Part shown: piece by piece, positions 17,809-27,752 of the stretch | How positions within the stretch are numbered: position 1 is the stretch's first letter | Layout: every line of letters begins with the position of its first letter | Source: Metabacillus schmidteae | GTDB taxonomy: Bacteria; Bacillota; Bacilli; Bacillales; Bacillaceae | Direction of reading: 5' to 3' | Assembly: GCF_903166545.1 (NCBI RefSeq) | Contig: NZ_CAESCH010000002.1 | Span: 682,001 to 746,000 of the forward strand | DNA: 64,000 nt | Position numbers and translations under genes: made by a program | The notes under the pieces: generated by a model | Databases searched by the model: none | Told to the model about the DNA's origin: nothing | Seen by the model: only the letters and a program-made list of their open reading frames with translations

Positions 17809-18875
17809 TATCCGTTATGATACTTGTACATCCATAGAACACCGGATTTTAGTATTCTAGGAACTCGACCCATCAGTGGTCTGTCATTAACAAGTCCAAA
17901 GCCTTGTTTCTTCCCTAATGATCCTAATACACCCTTTAATTTGAATGGTGGGAAGGATTCCGGAAGTGGCTCGTTATTCCATTTTTTTAGTAACACTTGA
18001 ACAATTTGTTCCGCTTGTGCTTCAGCTAATTGAGCACTTGGGGCATGTGGTAGACTTGCACAGTCACCTACAACAAATATATCCTCATATTGAGGGATGA
18101 AATGCTGTGTCGTTAACTTTACTCTACCTTGATTATCTTTCTCAACATCAAGATCTCTAACAACTTTATTTGGCTGAATACCTGCTGTCCACACTATAGC
18201 ATCACATTCAAATGGTAGATCATGATTATAAACGATATTTGGTTCAACTTTTGTAATATTGGCCTCACTAATAATTTCAACACCATGTTCAATGAACCAA
18301 TTTGCAACATAGTTGCTTAATCTCTCTGGAAAGCTGGAAAGAATATTTTTGCTTCGATCAAATAGCTTTATTTTTAAATCTTTTCGACTTTCTCTAAGTT
18401 CACTAGCAAGCTCAACACCACTTAATCCAGCCCCGACAATAGCAACTGTAGCATCTGCTTGCAAATTATTTAATTTTTGGTAGGTTTCACGTGATTGGTC
18501 AATTGATTGGATGCTATATGTAAATTGGTCAGCACCCGGAACATTATGATATTTATCCTCACAGCCTAAACCGATTATAAGATCATCGTATGAAATAGCA
18601 CGATCTTCGTCTAGGATGACTTCCTTTTGGATAGGATCAACGTTTGTAATTGTGCCAAAAACAGTATGAAGTCTAGGATGCTCTGGAAATGATACACGAA
18701 TATGATGATCGGAAATAGTCCCTGCTGCAAGAGCATAATATTCTGTTTTAAGACAGTGATAAGGGTTTTTATCAATAAGAGTAATTTGCACATCGTCAGG
18801 TAACTGATTCGGAAGCAGGCGAAGTAAGACTCGCATTCCACCGTACCCACCACCAAGGATAACTAGGTTCTTCAT
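17808..18875 (-). CDS. yutJ: NADH dehydrogenase-like FAD protein (YutJ)
   Basis: A 355-aa pyridine nucleotide-disulfide oxidoreductase of the type II NADH dehydrogenase group. FAD-binding motif NLVILGGGYGGMRVL opens the protein; the NAD(P) motif is VAIVGAGLSGVELASEL (about residue 145); FVVGDCAS binds the FAD ribityl chain. It probably oxidises NADH on the inner membrane face and may reduce quinone. A paralogue, yumB, lies 3.4 kb away. The 419-bp gap upstream (18876-19294) holds the divergent promoters of yutJ and yuzB; I see no other structure in it. Confidence 0.87.
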   Translation of the reverse strand: MKNLVILGGGYGGMRVLLRLLPNQLPDDVQITLIDKNPYHCLKTEYYALAAGTISDHHIRVSFPEHPRLHTVFGTITNVDPIQKEVILDEDRAISYDDLIIGLGCEDKYHNVPGADQFTYSIQSIDQSRETYQKLNNLQADATVAIVGAGLSGVELASELRESRKDLKIKLFDRSKNILSSFPERLSNYVANWFIEHGVEIISEANITKVEPNIVYNHDLPFECDAIVWTAGIQPNKVVRDLDVEKDNQGRVKLTTQHFIPQYEDIFVVGDCASLPHAPSAQLAEAQAEQIVQVLLKKWNNEPLPESFPPFKLKGVLGSLGKKQGFGLVNDRPLMGRVPRILKSGVLWMYKYHNG

Positions 18876-19294
18876 TTTTAATACTCCTTTTTCCCCACTT
18901 TTTTAAAAACTCTTTAAAAATAATAATGTTGTATTAAATCTCACATGATAACTAAATAAATAAGAATGAGATAGCCTATATCTTAAATTAAATAGTTTAT
19001 TTTTACATATGTTTAAAAAAATCCATAAAAAGTATAACGAAATTCGCATTTTATCACAATAAAAATACTGGAAAAACGTTTTCTTTTTTGTTGGAATGAA
19101 CTATTCTAAGATACAGTACAACACAATTATGAATTATTTAGATAGTGTTTACAATCCTATTTTCTAAAAAAGTTTTAAATTTAAAATGGTTTAATTATGA
19201 AATTTGTTATTTTTGATAGGAAGCATAGAGTATAATAAAATTTGACGTATTAGTGGTTATCCTATTAGGATTAATCAATGGAGAGGTGGTATAA

Positions 19295-19531
19295 ATGAAG
19301 CCGATTATTGAGTTTTGTATTAGTAATTTAGCTAATGGGGCACAAGCAGCATTAGAGCAGCTGGAAAAGGACCCGAATTTAGATATTATAGAATATGGTT
19401 GCTTAAGTTATTGCGGCAAATGTGGTCATTCTTTATATGCGTTAGTAAACGGAGAAATGGTCATAGGGGATACACCAAATGAGTTAGTTGAAAATGTATA
19501 TACATTTCTTGAGGAAAACCCGATGTTTTAA
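19295..19531 (+). CDS. yuzB: YuzB-family protein (DUF1450)
   Basis: A 78-aa protein with [18 protein letters not shown] in the middle; the CxxC pair may bind a metal or be redox-active. Start, length and the C-terminal ENPMF match B. subtilis YuzB. GGAGAGGTGG precedes the ATG. The function is unknown, but the DUF1450 fold resembles thioredoxin-like ferredoxins. Confidence 0.87.
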   Translation: MKPIIEFCISNLANGAQAALEQLEKDPNLDIIEYGCLSYCGKCGHSLYALVNGEMVIGDTPNELVENVYTFLEENPMF

Positions 19532-19533
19532 AC

Positions 19534-19558
19534 AAAAAGCCACAGTTGTGGCTTTTTA
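19534..19558. terminator. Terminator shared by yuzB and the convergent DUF2225 gene
   Basis: AAAAAGCCACA and TGTGGCTTTTT form a compact hairpin. Confidence 0.82.
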
Positions 19559-20251
19559 ACTTGATCTTTTTTCTTCGCGCATTTCACTCCAACGATCCTT
19601 CGCCATTTGAACAATTCCTTTTTCAATCGTTTCCTTTTGCTTTTCAATGACTCTTGAAAAATAACGTATTGCTTGTCCTTCTAACCCAACTCGTTTGCTT
19701 AAATCACCGATTAAATAAAGAAGCCTGGTCTCTGAAAAAGAAGTATCTGAAAAATCACCAACAGAATAGGATTGAATATATTCATCAAGAGCAAGCCTTA
19801 AAAATCGTTGTTCTTCTTGAGGGTTAACTCTTTCGGTTCTATATAACCAAGCAAGACGTAAATAAAGGCCGCCAAGTGCAATATGTTTCTCTTTTTTTAT
19901 CGTTGCACAGTAGATTGCTAATTTATAAGAGCTAATCGCCATATCTAAAGTTCGTTCTTGTCCATAATCTTTACTATTCCAATTATCACAGATTTTTTGC
20001 TGAATGAGGTCCTTTGACATTGGAGGAAAATAATCTGAACATTCTTCTGAAGTTGAAAAGCCACATGTTGGGCAAACCGAAACGTAATAAAGCAAAGGAT
20101 TTATATTCGTAGAAGTATAGAATGAACAAAAATCAGTATCATGTTGATGTGCGCGTATAAAACGGGACCGCACTTTTTTAGTCAAAAACGTGCTCTCACA
20201 TATTTTACACTCAACTTCTCGATCGTATAGGTATTCTAGTTCTTTATTCAT
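19556..20251 (-). CDS. DUF2225 family protein, zinc-ribbon-like N-terminus
   Basis: A 231-aa soluble protein. CKICESTF near residue 15 and CPTCGFSTSEEC near residue 60 form two CxxC pairs typical of a zinc-binding module. The rest is helical with TPR-like character (LYLRLAWLYRTERVNPQEE). AGGAGTGATTCCT before ATG 20251 fixes the start; the frame is open to 20281. Family function is unknown. I do not recall this gene at this point of the B. subtilis map, so it is a local difference. Confidence 0.75.
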   Translation of the reverse strand: MNKELEYLYDREVECKICESTFLTKKVRSRFIRAHQHDTDFCSFYTSTNINPLLYYVSVCPTCGFSTSEECSDYFPPMSKDLIQQKICDNWNSKDYGQERTLDMAISSYKLAIYCATIKKEKHIALGGLYLRLAWLYRTERVNPQEEQRFLRLALDEYIQSYSVGDFSDTSFSETRLLYLIGDLSKRVGLEGQAIRYFSRVIEKQKETIEKGIVQMAKDRWSEMREEKRSS

Positions 20252-20362
20252 AGGAATCACTCCTAATAGATTAGTGAACAATTATTTATTATCTGATTAT
20301 ACCAGAATTATGAGAATAATGAACTAGTTATTTGGGTTATATAGGTAAAAAGTCATTTTTGA

Positions 20363-20392
20363 GTAAAAGCTTCCTATAAAGGAAGCTTTTAC
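20363..20392. promoter_or_regulatory. Perfect 12-bp inverted repeat between the divergent DUF2225 and dapF genes
   Basis: GTAAAAGCTTCC, 6 bases, GGAAGCTTTTAC. No T run follows on either strand, so it is not a typical terminator. It could be an operator or a leader hairpin of dapF. Confidence 0.4.
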
Positions 20393-20474
20393 CTATCAAA
20401 CGGGGGATATTTTTATTGTTTTCATTTTTCTAACAAATTATACTAATGTAAATATAGATTTCTGGAGGCGCATG

Positions 20475-21332
20475 ATGAGTTCTTTTCAATTTACAAAAAT
20501 GCACGGTTTAGGTAATAGCTATATATATGTGAATCTTTTTGAAGAACAGCTTGAGGAAGAGTTATTGCCGGAGATTGCAAGACAAGTATCAAGTGTTTAT
20601 ACAGGTATTGGGTCTGACGGGTTAATTCTCATTTGTCCTTCTGATCAAGCTGAAGTGAAAATGCGTATTTTTAATAATGATGGATCTGAAGGGAAAAATT
20701 GTGGTAATGGCTTAAGATGTGTTGCCAAATATGCATTTGAACATAAATTAGTAACGAATGAAACATTCAAAATTGAAACATTATCAGGACTAGTTGAAGC
20801 AAAAGTTCATGTTAACAATCGTAATGTTGAATTAGTGACAGTAGATATGGGAGAACCAAGATTATCTAAGGCAGAGCTACCAATGGCAGGTGAGAACCAA
20901 GAAAAAACCATTAATGAAAAAATGGAATTCTCAGGTCAGGAATATCATGTAACAGCTGTTTCAATGGGGAATCCACATCTTATTTTTTATGTAGATGATA
21001 TAGATCAAGCTCCTGTTACGACATTAGGTCCTATTGTTGAAAAAGATGAACGCTTTCCTGAGGGAGTAAATGTGGAATTTGTTGAAGTTGTTTCAAAAAA
21101 CGAGCTGCACTTTAGAGTATGGGAAAGAGGTTCAGGTGTTACACAAGCTTGTGGTACAGGAGCTTGTGCTGCAGTAGTTTCATCTGTACTTAATGGCCAT
21201 ACAACACACGGAGAAGAAACGACTGTACACCTTGCGGGTGGAGATCTGTTAATCAATTGGACAAAAACGGGCACTGTCTTAATGACCGGTCCGGCAGAGG
21301 TTGTATGTAAAGGAACATTTTTTGTACGTTAA
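20475..21332 (+). CDS. dapF: Diaminopimelate epimerase
   Basis: A 285-aa cofactor-independent racemase converting LL- to meso-diaminopimelate for lysine and peptidoglycan synthesis. The two catalytic cysteines lie in [15 protein letters not shown] and [21 protein letters not shown] at the N-terminus is the family signature. Two ATGs are adjacent (20472, 20475); GGAGG at 20464-20468 is better spaced for the second, which also gives MSSFQF like the B. subtilis start. Confidence 0.96.
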   Translation: MSSFQFTKMHGLGNSYIYVNLFEEQLEEELLPEIARQVSSVYTGIGSDGLILICPSDQAEVKMRIFNNDGSEGKNCGNGLRCVAKYAFEHKLVTNETFKIETLSGLVEAKVHVNNRNVELVTVDMGEPRLSKAELPMAGENQEKTINEKMEFSGQEYHVTAVSMGNPHLIFYVDDIDQAPVTTLGPIVEKDERFPEGVNVEFVEVVSKNELHFRVWERGSGVTQACGTGACAAVVSSVLNGHTTHGEETTVHLAGGDLLINWTKTGTVLMTGPAEVVCKGTFFVR

Positions 21333-21433
21333 GAAAATATAATACCGCATGAGTGAATTATTTGAGTGATGAGAGTTATTAGTTGTATACTATAGATAGA
21401 TCGTTTCATTAACGAGCAAGGAGGTATAATTTT

Positions 21434-21796
21434 ATGAGCGATATTGTCAAAATTACAGAAGCAGCTGCTTATCAGATAAAAGATATGATGAAAGAGCATG
21501 AAGAGGAAAATGCCTATCTTCGTGTAGGAGTTAAAGGAGGTGGCTGTAGCGGCCTCTCTTATGGCATGGGCTTTGAACATGAGATAAGTGATGAAGATCA
21601 AGTTCTGGAACAGCATGGGATGACAGTGCTTATCAAAAAAGAAGATGCCCCGATTTTAAACGGTACGATCATTGATTTTAAACAATCTATGATGGGCGGC
21701 GGCTTCACCATTGATAATCCAAACGCCATCGCCAGCTGCGGATGTGGTTCATCTTTTAGAACAGCAACAAATACTGGTACACCTGAAGAGTGTTAA
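21434..21796 (+). CDS. yutM: A-type iron-sulfur carrier, HesB/IscA family (YutM)
   Basis: A 120-aa protein with the three conserved cysteines of A-type carriers: GGGCSGLSY and the C-terminal ASCGCGSSF. It takes Fe-S clusters from the Suf scaffold to client enzymes. AAGGAGGT precedes the ATG. Together with yutI (NFU type) this window supplies two carriers of the cytoplasmic Fe-S pathway. A terminator follows. Confidence 0.92.
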   Translation: MSDIVKITEAAAYQIKDMMKEHEEENAYLRVGVKGGGCSGLSYGMGFEHEISDEDQVLEQHGMTVLIKKEDAPILNGTIIDFKQSMMGGGFTIDNPNAIASCGCGSSFRTATNTGTPEEC

Positions 21797-21803
21797 TAAA
21801 GAG

Positions 21804-21841
21804 AAACGACTACATGATTAAATTCAGTAGTCGTTTTTTTC
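21804..21841 (+). terminator. yutM terminator
   Basis: AAACGACTAC pairs with GTAGTCGTTT, followed by a T run. Confidence 0.85.
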
Positions 21842-22196
21842 TTAATTAAAAAGGCTGGTATTGTGTAGAGGTAAAGCTGTAAATTTCCGACAGGACTTCC
21901 ACGGATTATTGTTATATCATAAACTTTCGCACTTCTTTCACATAACATATCCTTTTTGCAAGTTTAGTTCAAATCTTATCATACTTAAACCGATAATTAT
22001 TATAAGAATACTCTTGTATTATTATTTTGATAATTGGCGAAATATTATAAATTATAATGTATTTCTAGAAGAAAATACACTACCTTGTTAGAAAAAACTA
22101 CTTGAAAAAATCTGAGAGTATAGATATTATGGAATATAGGCGTATTTATATATTTATATGTATATCAAAAAGAAGTAAGGCAAAGTATGTTTTGGT

Positions 22197-22214
22197 AAGT
22201 GAATTATTTCACAA
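22197..22214. promoter_or_regulatory. Candidate Rex (NADH/NAD+ sensor) operator upstream of yumB
   Basis: AAGTGAATTATTTCACAA matches the Rex consensus TTGTGAANNNNTTCACAA except for the first two bases. It lies about 105 bp before yumB, an NADH dehydrogenase gene. The remaining part of 21842-22318 is AT-rich without a credible ORF. Confidence 0.5.
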
Positions 22215-22318
22215 AGTTTTATCTCTTAAACAAAATAAAATGTTGTGATTCGGTGGATTATAGTAATAAACAACATTAGGATTTTGACAACAATATTATT
22301 GAAAAGGTGGAATATCGG

Positions 22319-23533
22319 GTGAGAAAGCCAAGAGTCGTTATTTTAGGTGCAGGTTATGGTGGGTTAATTACAATTACACGTTTACAAAAACAAATTAGTG
22401 TTGATGAAGCTGAAATTACATTAATTAATAAAAATGATTATCACTATGAAACAACATGGTTACATGAAGCTTCAGCAGGCACGCTTCACCACGACCGCGC
22501 ACGCTATCAAATTAAAGACATCATTGATAATAACCGTGTAAACTTTGTGAAAGACACAGTTGTTTCCATTGATAAAGAAGCAAAAAAAGTTGTACTGGAA
22601 AATGGTGAAGTTGAGTACGATTACTTAGTGATTTCATTAGGTGCACATCCTGAAACTTTTGGTATCCAAGGGTTAAAAGAATATGCATTTGGAATTACAA
22701 GCATCGATTCAGCAAGACAATTACGTGAGCATATTGAATTACAATTCGCAACGTACAATATGGAAGCTGAGAAGAAGGATGAGCGTTTAACAATTGTTGT
22801 AGGTGGGGCAGGGTTCACGGGAATTGAATTCTTAGGAGAACTTGGAAACAGAATCCCTGAACTATGCAAAGAATATGATATTGACTTCAACAAAGTTCGT
22901 ATCATCTGTGTAGAAGCAGCTCCAACAGCACTTCCTGGATTTGATCCTGAGCTAGTTGAGTATGCAACAAATCACCTTCAAAAGAAAGGTGTAGAGTTCA
23001 TGATCGGGACAGCAATTAAAGAATGTATCCCAGAAGGAATCATTGTTGCAAAAGGTGAAGAACTTGAAACAATTAAAGCTGGTACAGTTGTATGGGCTGC
23101 AGGTGTACGTGGTAACAGTGTTGTGGAAGAAGCTGGCTTTGAAAACATGCGTGGCCGTGTAAAAGTTGATGGTTTCTTACGTGCTCCAGGACATGATGAA
23201 GTATTCATCATTGGTGACTGTTCATTAATTATCAACGAAGAAATTAATCGTCCATATCCACCAACAGCTCAAATTGCGATGCAACAAGGTGAAACATGCG
23301 CGAAAAACTTGGCAGTAGCAATTCGTGGTCGTGGAGAAATGGGTACATTCACACCGGATATCAAAGGTTCAGTTGCTTCACTTGGTGAGAATGATGCAGT
23401 TGGTGTTGTATTTGGCAAAAAACTTGTTGGAACAAAGGCATCATTTATGAAGAAAATGATCGATAACCGTGCATTATACATGGTTGGTGGACCTTCATTA
23501 GTACTTAAAAAAGGAAAATTTAACATCCTTTAA
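22319..23533 (+). CDS. yumB: Type II NADH dehydrogenase-like protein (YumB)
   Basis: A 404-aa FAD enzyme. [20 protein letters not shown] binds [20 protein letters not shown] binds NADH, and VFIIGDCS closes the FAD site. [15 protein letters not shown] is the conserved segment near the membrane-binding C-terminus. It passes electrons from NADH to quinone without proton pumping. GTG 22319 has AAAGGTGG 8 bp upstream and gives MRKPRVV as in B. subtilis YumB. A candidate Rex site upstream suggests redox control. Confidence 0.9.
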   Translation: MRKPRVVILGAGYGGLITITRLQKQISVDEAEITLINKNDYHYETTWLHEASAGTLHHDRARYQIKDIIDNNRVNFVKDTVVSIDKEAKKVVLENGEVEYDYLVISLGAHPETFGIQGLKEYAFGITSIDSARQLREHIELQFATYNMEAEKKDERLTIVVGGAGFTGIEFLGELGNRIPELCKEYDIDFNKVRIICVEAAPTALPGFDPELVEYATNHLQKKGVEFMIGTAIKECIPEGIIVAKGEELETIKAGTVVWAAGVRGNSVVEEAGFENMRGRVKVDGFLRAPGHDEVFIIGDCSLIINEEINRPYPPTAQIAMQQGETCAKNLAVAIRGRGEMGTFTPDIKGSVASLGENDAVGVVFGKKLVGTKASFMKKMIDNRALYMVGGPSLVLKKGKFNIL

Positions 23534-23543
23534 TCCTTATAAG

Positions 23544-23572
23544 GACAAGAGCTGCTGCTCTTGTCTTTTTTT
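23544..23572 (+). terminator. yumB terminator
   Basis: GACAAGAGC, TGCT loop, GCTCTTGTC, then TTTTTTT. Confidence 0.9.
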
Positions 23573-23918
23573 ATAAATGAAATTTTTCACACCACATTCA
23601 TCTATTTATAGTTTAGTAAAGGTGTTACTTCTTTTGGTACCGATTTTAAATCGAAATGGAACTAACTGATTTTCACCTTTAACTATATTAAAAATAACAA
23701 AGTTGTGTGGAAAAGATGAAAGTATGAACTTTTATTTATAGAACAGAAAATTCATTTTTATAATATTCTAAAAAATAGGATATTCAAAGCATTTGAAAGG
23801 AAACAACTGTTGTATTCGCTTACATAAACTATTTTGTTAGATTATCTCCCTTTATTATTGTCAGAATTATTGGTATATTATATCGACAACTATTAATTAT
23901 CTAAAGGAGAGACTAAAA

Positions 23919-24044
23919 ATGAGTACAACAACTAAGGTAGAGACGAAGGAATGTCCTTATTGTTCTGGAAAAGGATATTTTCAATTGATCTTAGGTGGCT
24001 CAGAAACTTGCAATAGCTGTGAAGGAACAGGGAAGAAGTCATAA
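23919..24044 (+). CDS. yuiA: YuiA, small zinc-finger-like protein
   Basis: A 41-aa protein with two DnaJ-type half fingers, CPYCSGKGYF and CNSCEGTGKK, both CxxCxGxG. Such a pair should bind one zinc ion. AAAGGAGAG precedes the ATG. Size, motif and position before yuiB match B. subtilis YuiA. The role is unknown. The 346-bp gap upstream (23573-23918) is AT-rich and shows no other feature. Confidence 0.85.
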   Translation: MSTTTKVETKECPYCSGKGYFQLILGGSETCNSCEGTGKKS

Positions 24045-24119
24045 AACGTTCACTTAGTTATGATTGACTGTCTATCTTTTGTTCAGTACACTTAAAATGG
24101 TGTAATGGAGGTGATAGAC

Positions 24120-24440
24120 ATGTTAAGCTTACCTGTTTTACTAATATCGATGCTATTATTTTTAGTTTTATTTTTTGGTATTGGATTTTTATTAAATATG
24201 CTTTTACGCATGTCTTGGATTATGGCAATTGTATACCCAATTGTCTGTATTTTTATAATAGATAATGTGAGATTTATAGAATATTTTCAAAAGCCAGGTA
24301 ACTCATTTTCAGCTTTAGGTAATAAAATTCTGACTTTAGCTTTAGCTGATATACTCATTTTATCTTCTGGATTAATTGGCGCAATTCTTTCAGGAATAAT
24401 AATTAAAATGTTGCGAAAAAGAGGATACCAAATGTTTTAA
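24120..24440 (+). CDS. yuiB: YuiB, small integral membrane protein
   Basis: A 106-aa protein with three hydrophobic segments (about residues 3-28, 32-50 and 70-98) and a basic C-terminus. GGAGGTG before ATG 24120 sets the start; an upstream ATG at 24105 would be inside that site's reach without one of its own. It matches B. subtilis YuiB in place between yuiA and yuiC. Function unknown. Confidence 0.82.
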   Translation: MLSLPVLLISMLLFLVLFFGIGFLLNMLLRMSWIMAIVYPIVCIFIIDNVRFIEYFQKPGNSFSALGNKILTLALADILILSSGLIGAILSGIIIKMLRKRGYQMF

Positions 24441-24450
24441 TATATGTAAC

Positions 24451-24490
24451 AAAAATGCCGATTATCACACAGCTGATAATCGGCATTTTT
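24451..24490 (+). terminator. yuiB terminator
   Basis: AAAAATGCCGATTATCA pairs with TGATAATCGGCATTTTT; a strong stem. Confidence 0.9.
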
Positions 24491-24615
24491 GTGTCTTCTC
24501 TGTGAATTAGAAGGGTTGCTTTCAAACTGGTAAATTATGCTTCATGGTAAAAGTGAATATTCTCTCTGCAAATTGGGAACGAATAGATTTGTGAGAGGAG
24601 TGGAATAGGAAATAA

Positions 24616-25335
24616 ATGATCAGTATAAAAAGAGTGTGTAGAAGGCTTTTCATGTCGATATTATTTCTTGGTGCCCTAACGACGACTTTTGAAGTTATTT
24701 CCGGAGTAGAAGCTAAGGATGTTGCAAACTGGTATTATGAAGATTATAAGAATGTTGAAGAGCGATCTAAGGGTGAGCACAATGGAGATACATTTCGTGT
24801 TTTAGGTCTCACTTTTAAGTCAATGAATAGTGAACCGGCAGTACAAACAAAGATATCTTCTAGTGTTGAGGCGGTAAAACAGGATATAACTTTAGAGGAA
24901 GCTATAGACTGGTCAAAATATCCAGTTAAAAAAGTAGTGGCAACAGGATATACAGCTGGTGTAGAATCAACAGGTAAAAACCCTAATCATCCAAGCTATG
25001 GAATTACGTATTCAGGAGTCAAAGTAAAACGTGATTTATATTCAACAGTTGCAGCTGACCTAGACATATTTCCTTTAGGGACAATTCTCTTTATTCCTGG
25101 ATATGGCTATGGAGTCGTAGCCGATAAAGGTGGAGCGATTAAAGGAAATCGGTTAGATCTCTATTATGAAACGGTAAAAGATGTTTATAATAACTGGGGC
25201 AAAAAACAACTGGATGTTTATGTGGTTCAAATGGGTGATGGAACGTTAACTGAAGAACAATTAAAGCGATTAAATGAAGAAGAATCCATGCAGGTATTTA
25301 GGGAAAAGTATATAAAAAGTAAAACGAAAAGCTAA
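24616..25335 (+). CDS. yuiC: 3D-domain muralytic-type protein (YuiC)
   Basis: A 239-aa secreted or anchored protein with an N-terminal hydrophobic segment (about residues 9-28) and a C-terminal 3D domain. The three conserved Asp are in [22 protein letters not shown] and NRLDLYYE. 3D domains resemble resuscitation-promoting factors, and B. subtilis YuiC has lytic transglycosylase activity on peptidoglycan with a stationary-phase survival role. It follows yuiB after a terminator. Confidence 0.87.
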   Translation: MISIKRVCRRLFMSILFLGALTTTFEVISGVEAKDVANWYYEDYKNVEERSKGEHNGDTFRVLGLTFKSMNSEPAVQTKISSSVEAVKQDITLEEAIDWSKYPVKKVVATGYTAGVESTGKNPNHPSYGITYSGVKVKRDLYSTVAADLDIFPLGTILFIPGYGYGVVADKGGAIKGNRLDLYYETVKDVYNNWGKKQLDVYVVQMGDGTLTEEQLKRLNEEESMQVFREKYIKSKTKS

Positions 25336-25379
25336 TGGAAATGGGCCATTAGCTTTTTATGTATTTTAGCGAAGAGAAA

Positions 25380-25859
25380 TTACATAACAAAGATGTAGTG
25401 TAATAATAGGGCGAGTAAAATCCCTGTTAGACCTCCAAAAAAGACTTCAATAGGTTGGTGACCAAGCAGTTCTTTTAATTTTTTTTGTTTGTCTTGCTCA
25501 GCTTTCTTAGGCCATACTTTTGCTTCTTCAACAAATTTGTTGAAATCTAATACGAGCTGATTAAGAACGGTAGCTTGCTCACCGGCATGTCTTCTAACAC
25601 CCGTTGCATCAAACATGGTTATAATAGCAAAAACAGCTGATATCGCAAAAATAGAGGAATCCAGACCGTGATCAAGTGCTACTCCAGTTGAAAGGGCAGT
25701 AACAGCAGCTGAGTGTGAACTCGGCATCCCGCCTGTACTTGTGATTAAGGTCCAATCCAACTTTCTTGAAACAATAAAATAGATCGGAACTTTTACAAAT
25801 TGTGCAAAGAAAATAGCTGCAAGCGAAGCGAGTAAGGGAAAATTATATAATAGTTCCAA
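25380..25859 (-). CDS. yuiD: YuiD, DUF212 acid phosphatase/haloperoxidase-related membrane protein
   Basis: A 159-aa membrane protein with motifs TGGMPSSHSAAVTAL, FDATGVRRHAGEQA and LGHQPIEVFFGGLTG, the DUF212 signature distantly related to PAP2 phosphatases. Several hydrophobic helices are present. The frame is open to 25883, but AGGAG lies 7 bp before the TTG at 25859, which agrees with the start of B. subtilis YuiD. It is convergent with yuiC. Substrate unknown. Confidence 0.87.
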   Translation of the reverse strand: MELLYNFPLLASLAAIFFAQFVKVPIYFIVSRKLDWTLITSTGGMPSSHSAAVTALSTGVALDHGLDSSIFAISAVFAIITMFDATGVRRHAGEQATVLNQLVLDFNKFVEEAKVWPKKAEQDKQKKLKELLGHQPIEVFFGGLTGILLALLLHYIFVM

Positions 25860-26145
25860 TGTTATGCTCCTTTCATTCTGCATTCTTAGGGAGTATTCAT
25901 CTATTTATACAGATTGATTGGAGTAATACCATATTGATCTAAATCTCTAGAGTCAACCGCATAAAACCTCTCTAAACTGTAAATAGATAAAAAGATTTTC
26001 TCCATTATAGCATATTACCGTTCTTCATCTCCTACTCATTATAAAATTTGTTTAGAAAACCTTTCTCATCATTTATTACACCTTATTATACTTTTTTAAC
26101 TTTGTGCATTAAAATAAAATAGTATACATATATGGAGGTGCAGAA

Positions 26146-27654
26146 ATGATATTTAAAGTACATCATCAATTAGACCAAATTAAAAATCAAGATACACTTG
26201 TTATTGGACTATATCAAAAAACAAGCAAATTAACAGGTTTAGCTAGTGAGATCGATGAACAGCTTAATGGTGATCTCTCTCAGTTATTGAAAGAAGGAGA
26301 TCTGCAAACAAAATATAAATCCATTACTAAGCTACATACCCTTGGAAAACATTCCTTTAAACGTATTTACTTTGTTGGATTAGGAAGAGAAGAGAAACTT
26401 TCCTTTGATCAATTAAAGAGAGTGTTTGGAGAGTTATTTCAAACTATTCAAAAGGCCAAACATCAGAGTCTTGCCATTGCGCTTGATACTTTTTCTAATG
26501 AAGAAAATGACATAAATGATATTGCCTATGCACTTTCAGAGGCATCTGCTCTCTCTACATATAAAATTTTAGATTATAAGCAAAAATCAAATGAACCTGA
26601 AAAAATGATTGAGACTGTTTATGTCTTTTCAGAAAATGGAGAACTGGATGAAATTAAATCCAGTCTTGAGGTTGGATATGCATTTGGAACAGGCACTAAT
26701 AGTGCAAGAACACTAACAAATATGCCCCCTAATCTGTTAACAGCAACTGAATTAGCCTTGTATTCTGTCGAGCTTGCCAAGAGATACCAATTTGAGTATG
26801 AGATTCTTGAAAAGGAAGATATGGAGCGCCTTGGGATGGGGGCCTTACTAGCTGTTAACAAGGGTTCAGAAGAGCCGCCGAAAATGATTGTGGTAAAGTA
26901 TCAGGGAAAAGAAGAATGGAAAGATGTGATTGGGCTTGTTGGAAAAGGAATTACCTATGATACGGGTGGTTACTCAATTAAGCCGAAGGATGGAATTGTT
27001 GGCATGAAAACGGATATGGGTGGTGCAGCAGCAGTTTTAGGAGCCATGGAGATTATCGGTGAGACAAGACCTGAGCAAAATGTTGTTGCCGTTATTCCAT
27101 CAACAGATAATATGATAAGTGGAGGGGCATTCAAGCCGGATGATGTGATTGTTTCTTTAAGCGGGAAAACAATTGAGGTCTTAAACACGGACGCAGAGGG
27201 TCGATTAGCCTTAGCAGATGGTATTACATATGCGAAATTCCACGGAGCAAACTACCTTGTCGATGTAGCCACCTTAACAGGAGGGGTTATCATTGCTTTA
27301 GGAACTGAGACGACTGGTGCTATGACAAATAATGAAGAGTTGTTTGAGCAAGTTCTTCAAGCCTCACATGAATGTGATGAGCCTGTTTGGCGATTGCCGA
27401 TTTCAGAGAGTGATAAAAAAAGAGTGCAAAATAGTCAGATGGCTGATCTCAATAATTCACCTGGCCGGGAAGGACATGCAATCATGGCTGGAACCTTTAT
27501 TGGTGAATTTGCTGAGAATACACCATGGGTCCATCTTGATATTGCAGGTACAGCAACAACCTCAAAGGAAAGTGAACTTGGTCCATCAGGGGCGACAGGT
27601 GTGATGGCCAGAACATTAGCCGCATTTGTTGAGAGGTTTGAGATCGGGAACTAA
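26146..27654 (+). CDS. pepA: Leucyl aminopeptidase, M17 family
   Basis: A 502-aa dinuclear metallo-aminopeptidase. The metal site is in [18 protein letters not shown] and the signature [12 protein letters not shown]. The N-terminal 170 residues form the non-catalytic macro-like domain. It removes N-terminal residues from peptides in the cytoplasm. ATATGGAGGTG precedes the ATG. Equivalent to B. subtilis YuiE, next to yuiD. Confidence 0.95.
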   Translation: MIFKVHHQLDQIKNQDTLVIGLYQKTSKLTGLASEIDEQLNGDLSQLLKEGDLQTKYKSITKLHTLGKHSFKRIYFVGLGREEKLSFDQLKRVFGELFQTIQKAKHQSLAIALDTFSNEENDINDIAYALSEASALSTYKILDYKQKSNEPEKMIETVYVFSENGELDEIKSSLEVGYAFGTGTNSARTLTNMPPNLLTATELALYSVELAKRYQFEYEILEKEDMERLGMGALLAVNKGSEEPPKMIVVKYQGKEEWKDVIGLVGKGITYDTGGYSIKPKDGIVGMKTDMGGAAAVLGAMEIIGETRPEQNVVAVIPSTDNMISGGAFKPDDVIVSLSGKTIEVLNTDAEGRLALADGITYAKFHGANYLVDVATLTGGVIIALGTETTGAMTNNEELFEQVLQASHECDEPVWRLPISESDKKRVQNSQMADLNNSPGREGHAIMAGTFIGEFAENTPWVHLDIAGTATTSKESELGPSGATGVMARTLAAFVERFEIGN

Positions 27655-27687
27655 TATCGAAATTTGAAAGACATGTTGGTAGAAAAC

Positions 27688-27736
27688 AAAAGTGACAGGT
27701 ACATACGTAAAAATATGTTTACCTGTCACTTTTTTA
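27688..27736. terminator. Terminator shared by pepA and the convergent KAS III-like gene
   Basis: AAAAGTGACAGGTA (27688-27701) pairs with TACCTGTCACTTTTTT (27720-27735). Confidence 0.9.
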
Positions 27737-27752
27737 ACAGCTGCCTCCCTGA

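Noticed and set aside
19071..19088. GAAAAACGTTTTC as a cre site upstream of yuzB
   Set aside because: The outer T, G, C and A positions of the cre consensus do not fit once centred on CG.
21861..22091. 76-aa ORF in the yutM-yumB gap
   Set aside because: No ribosome site, composition is AT-rich noncoding, no family resemblance.
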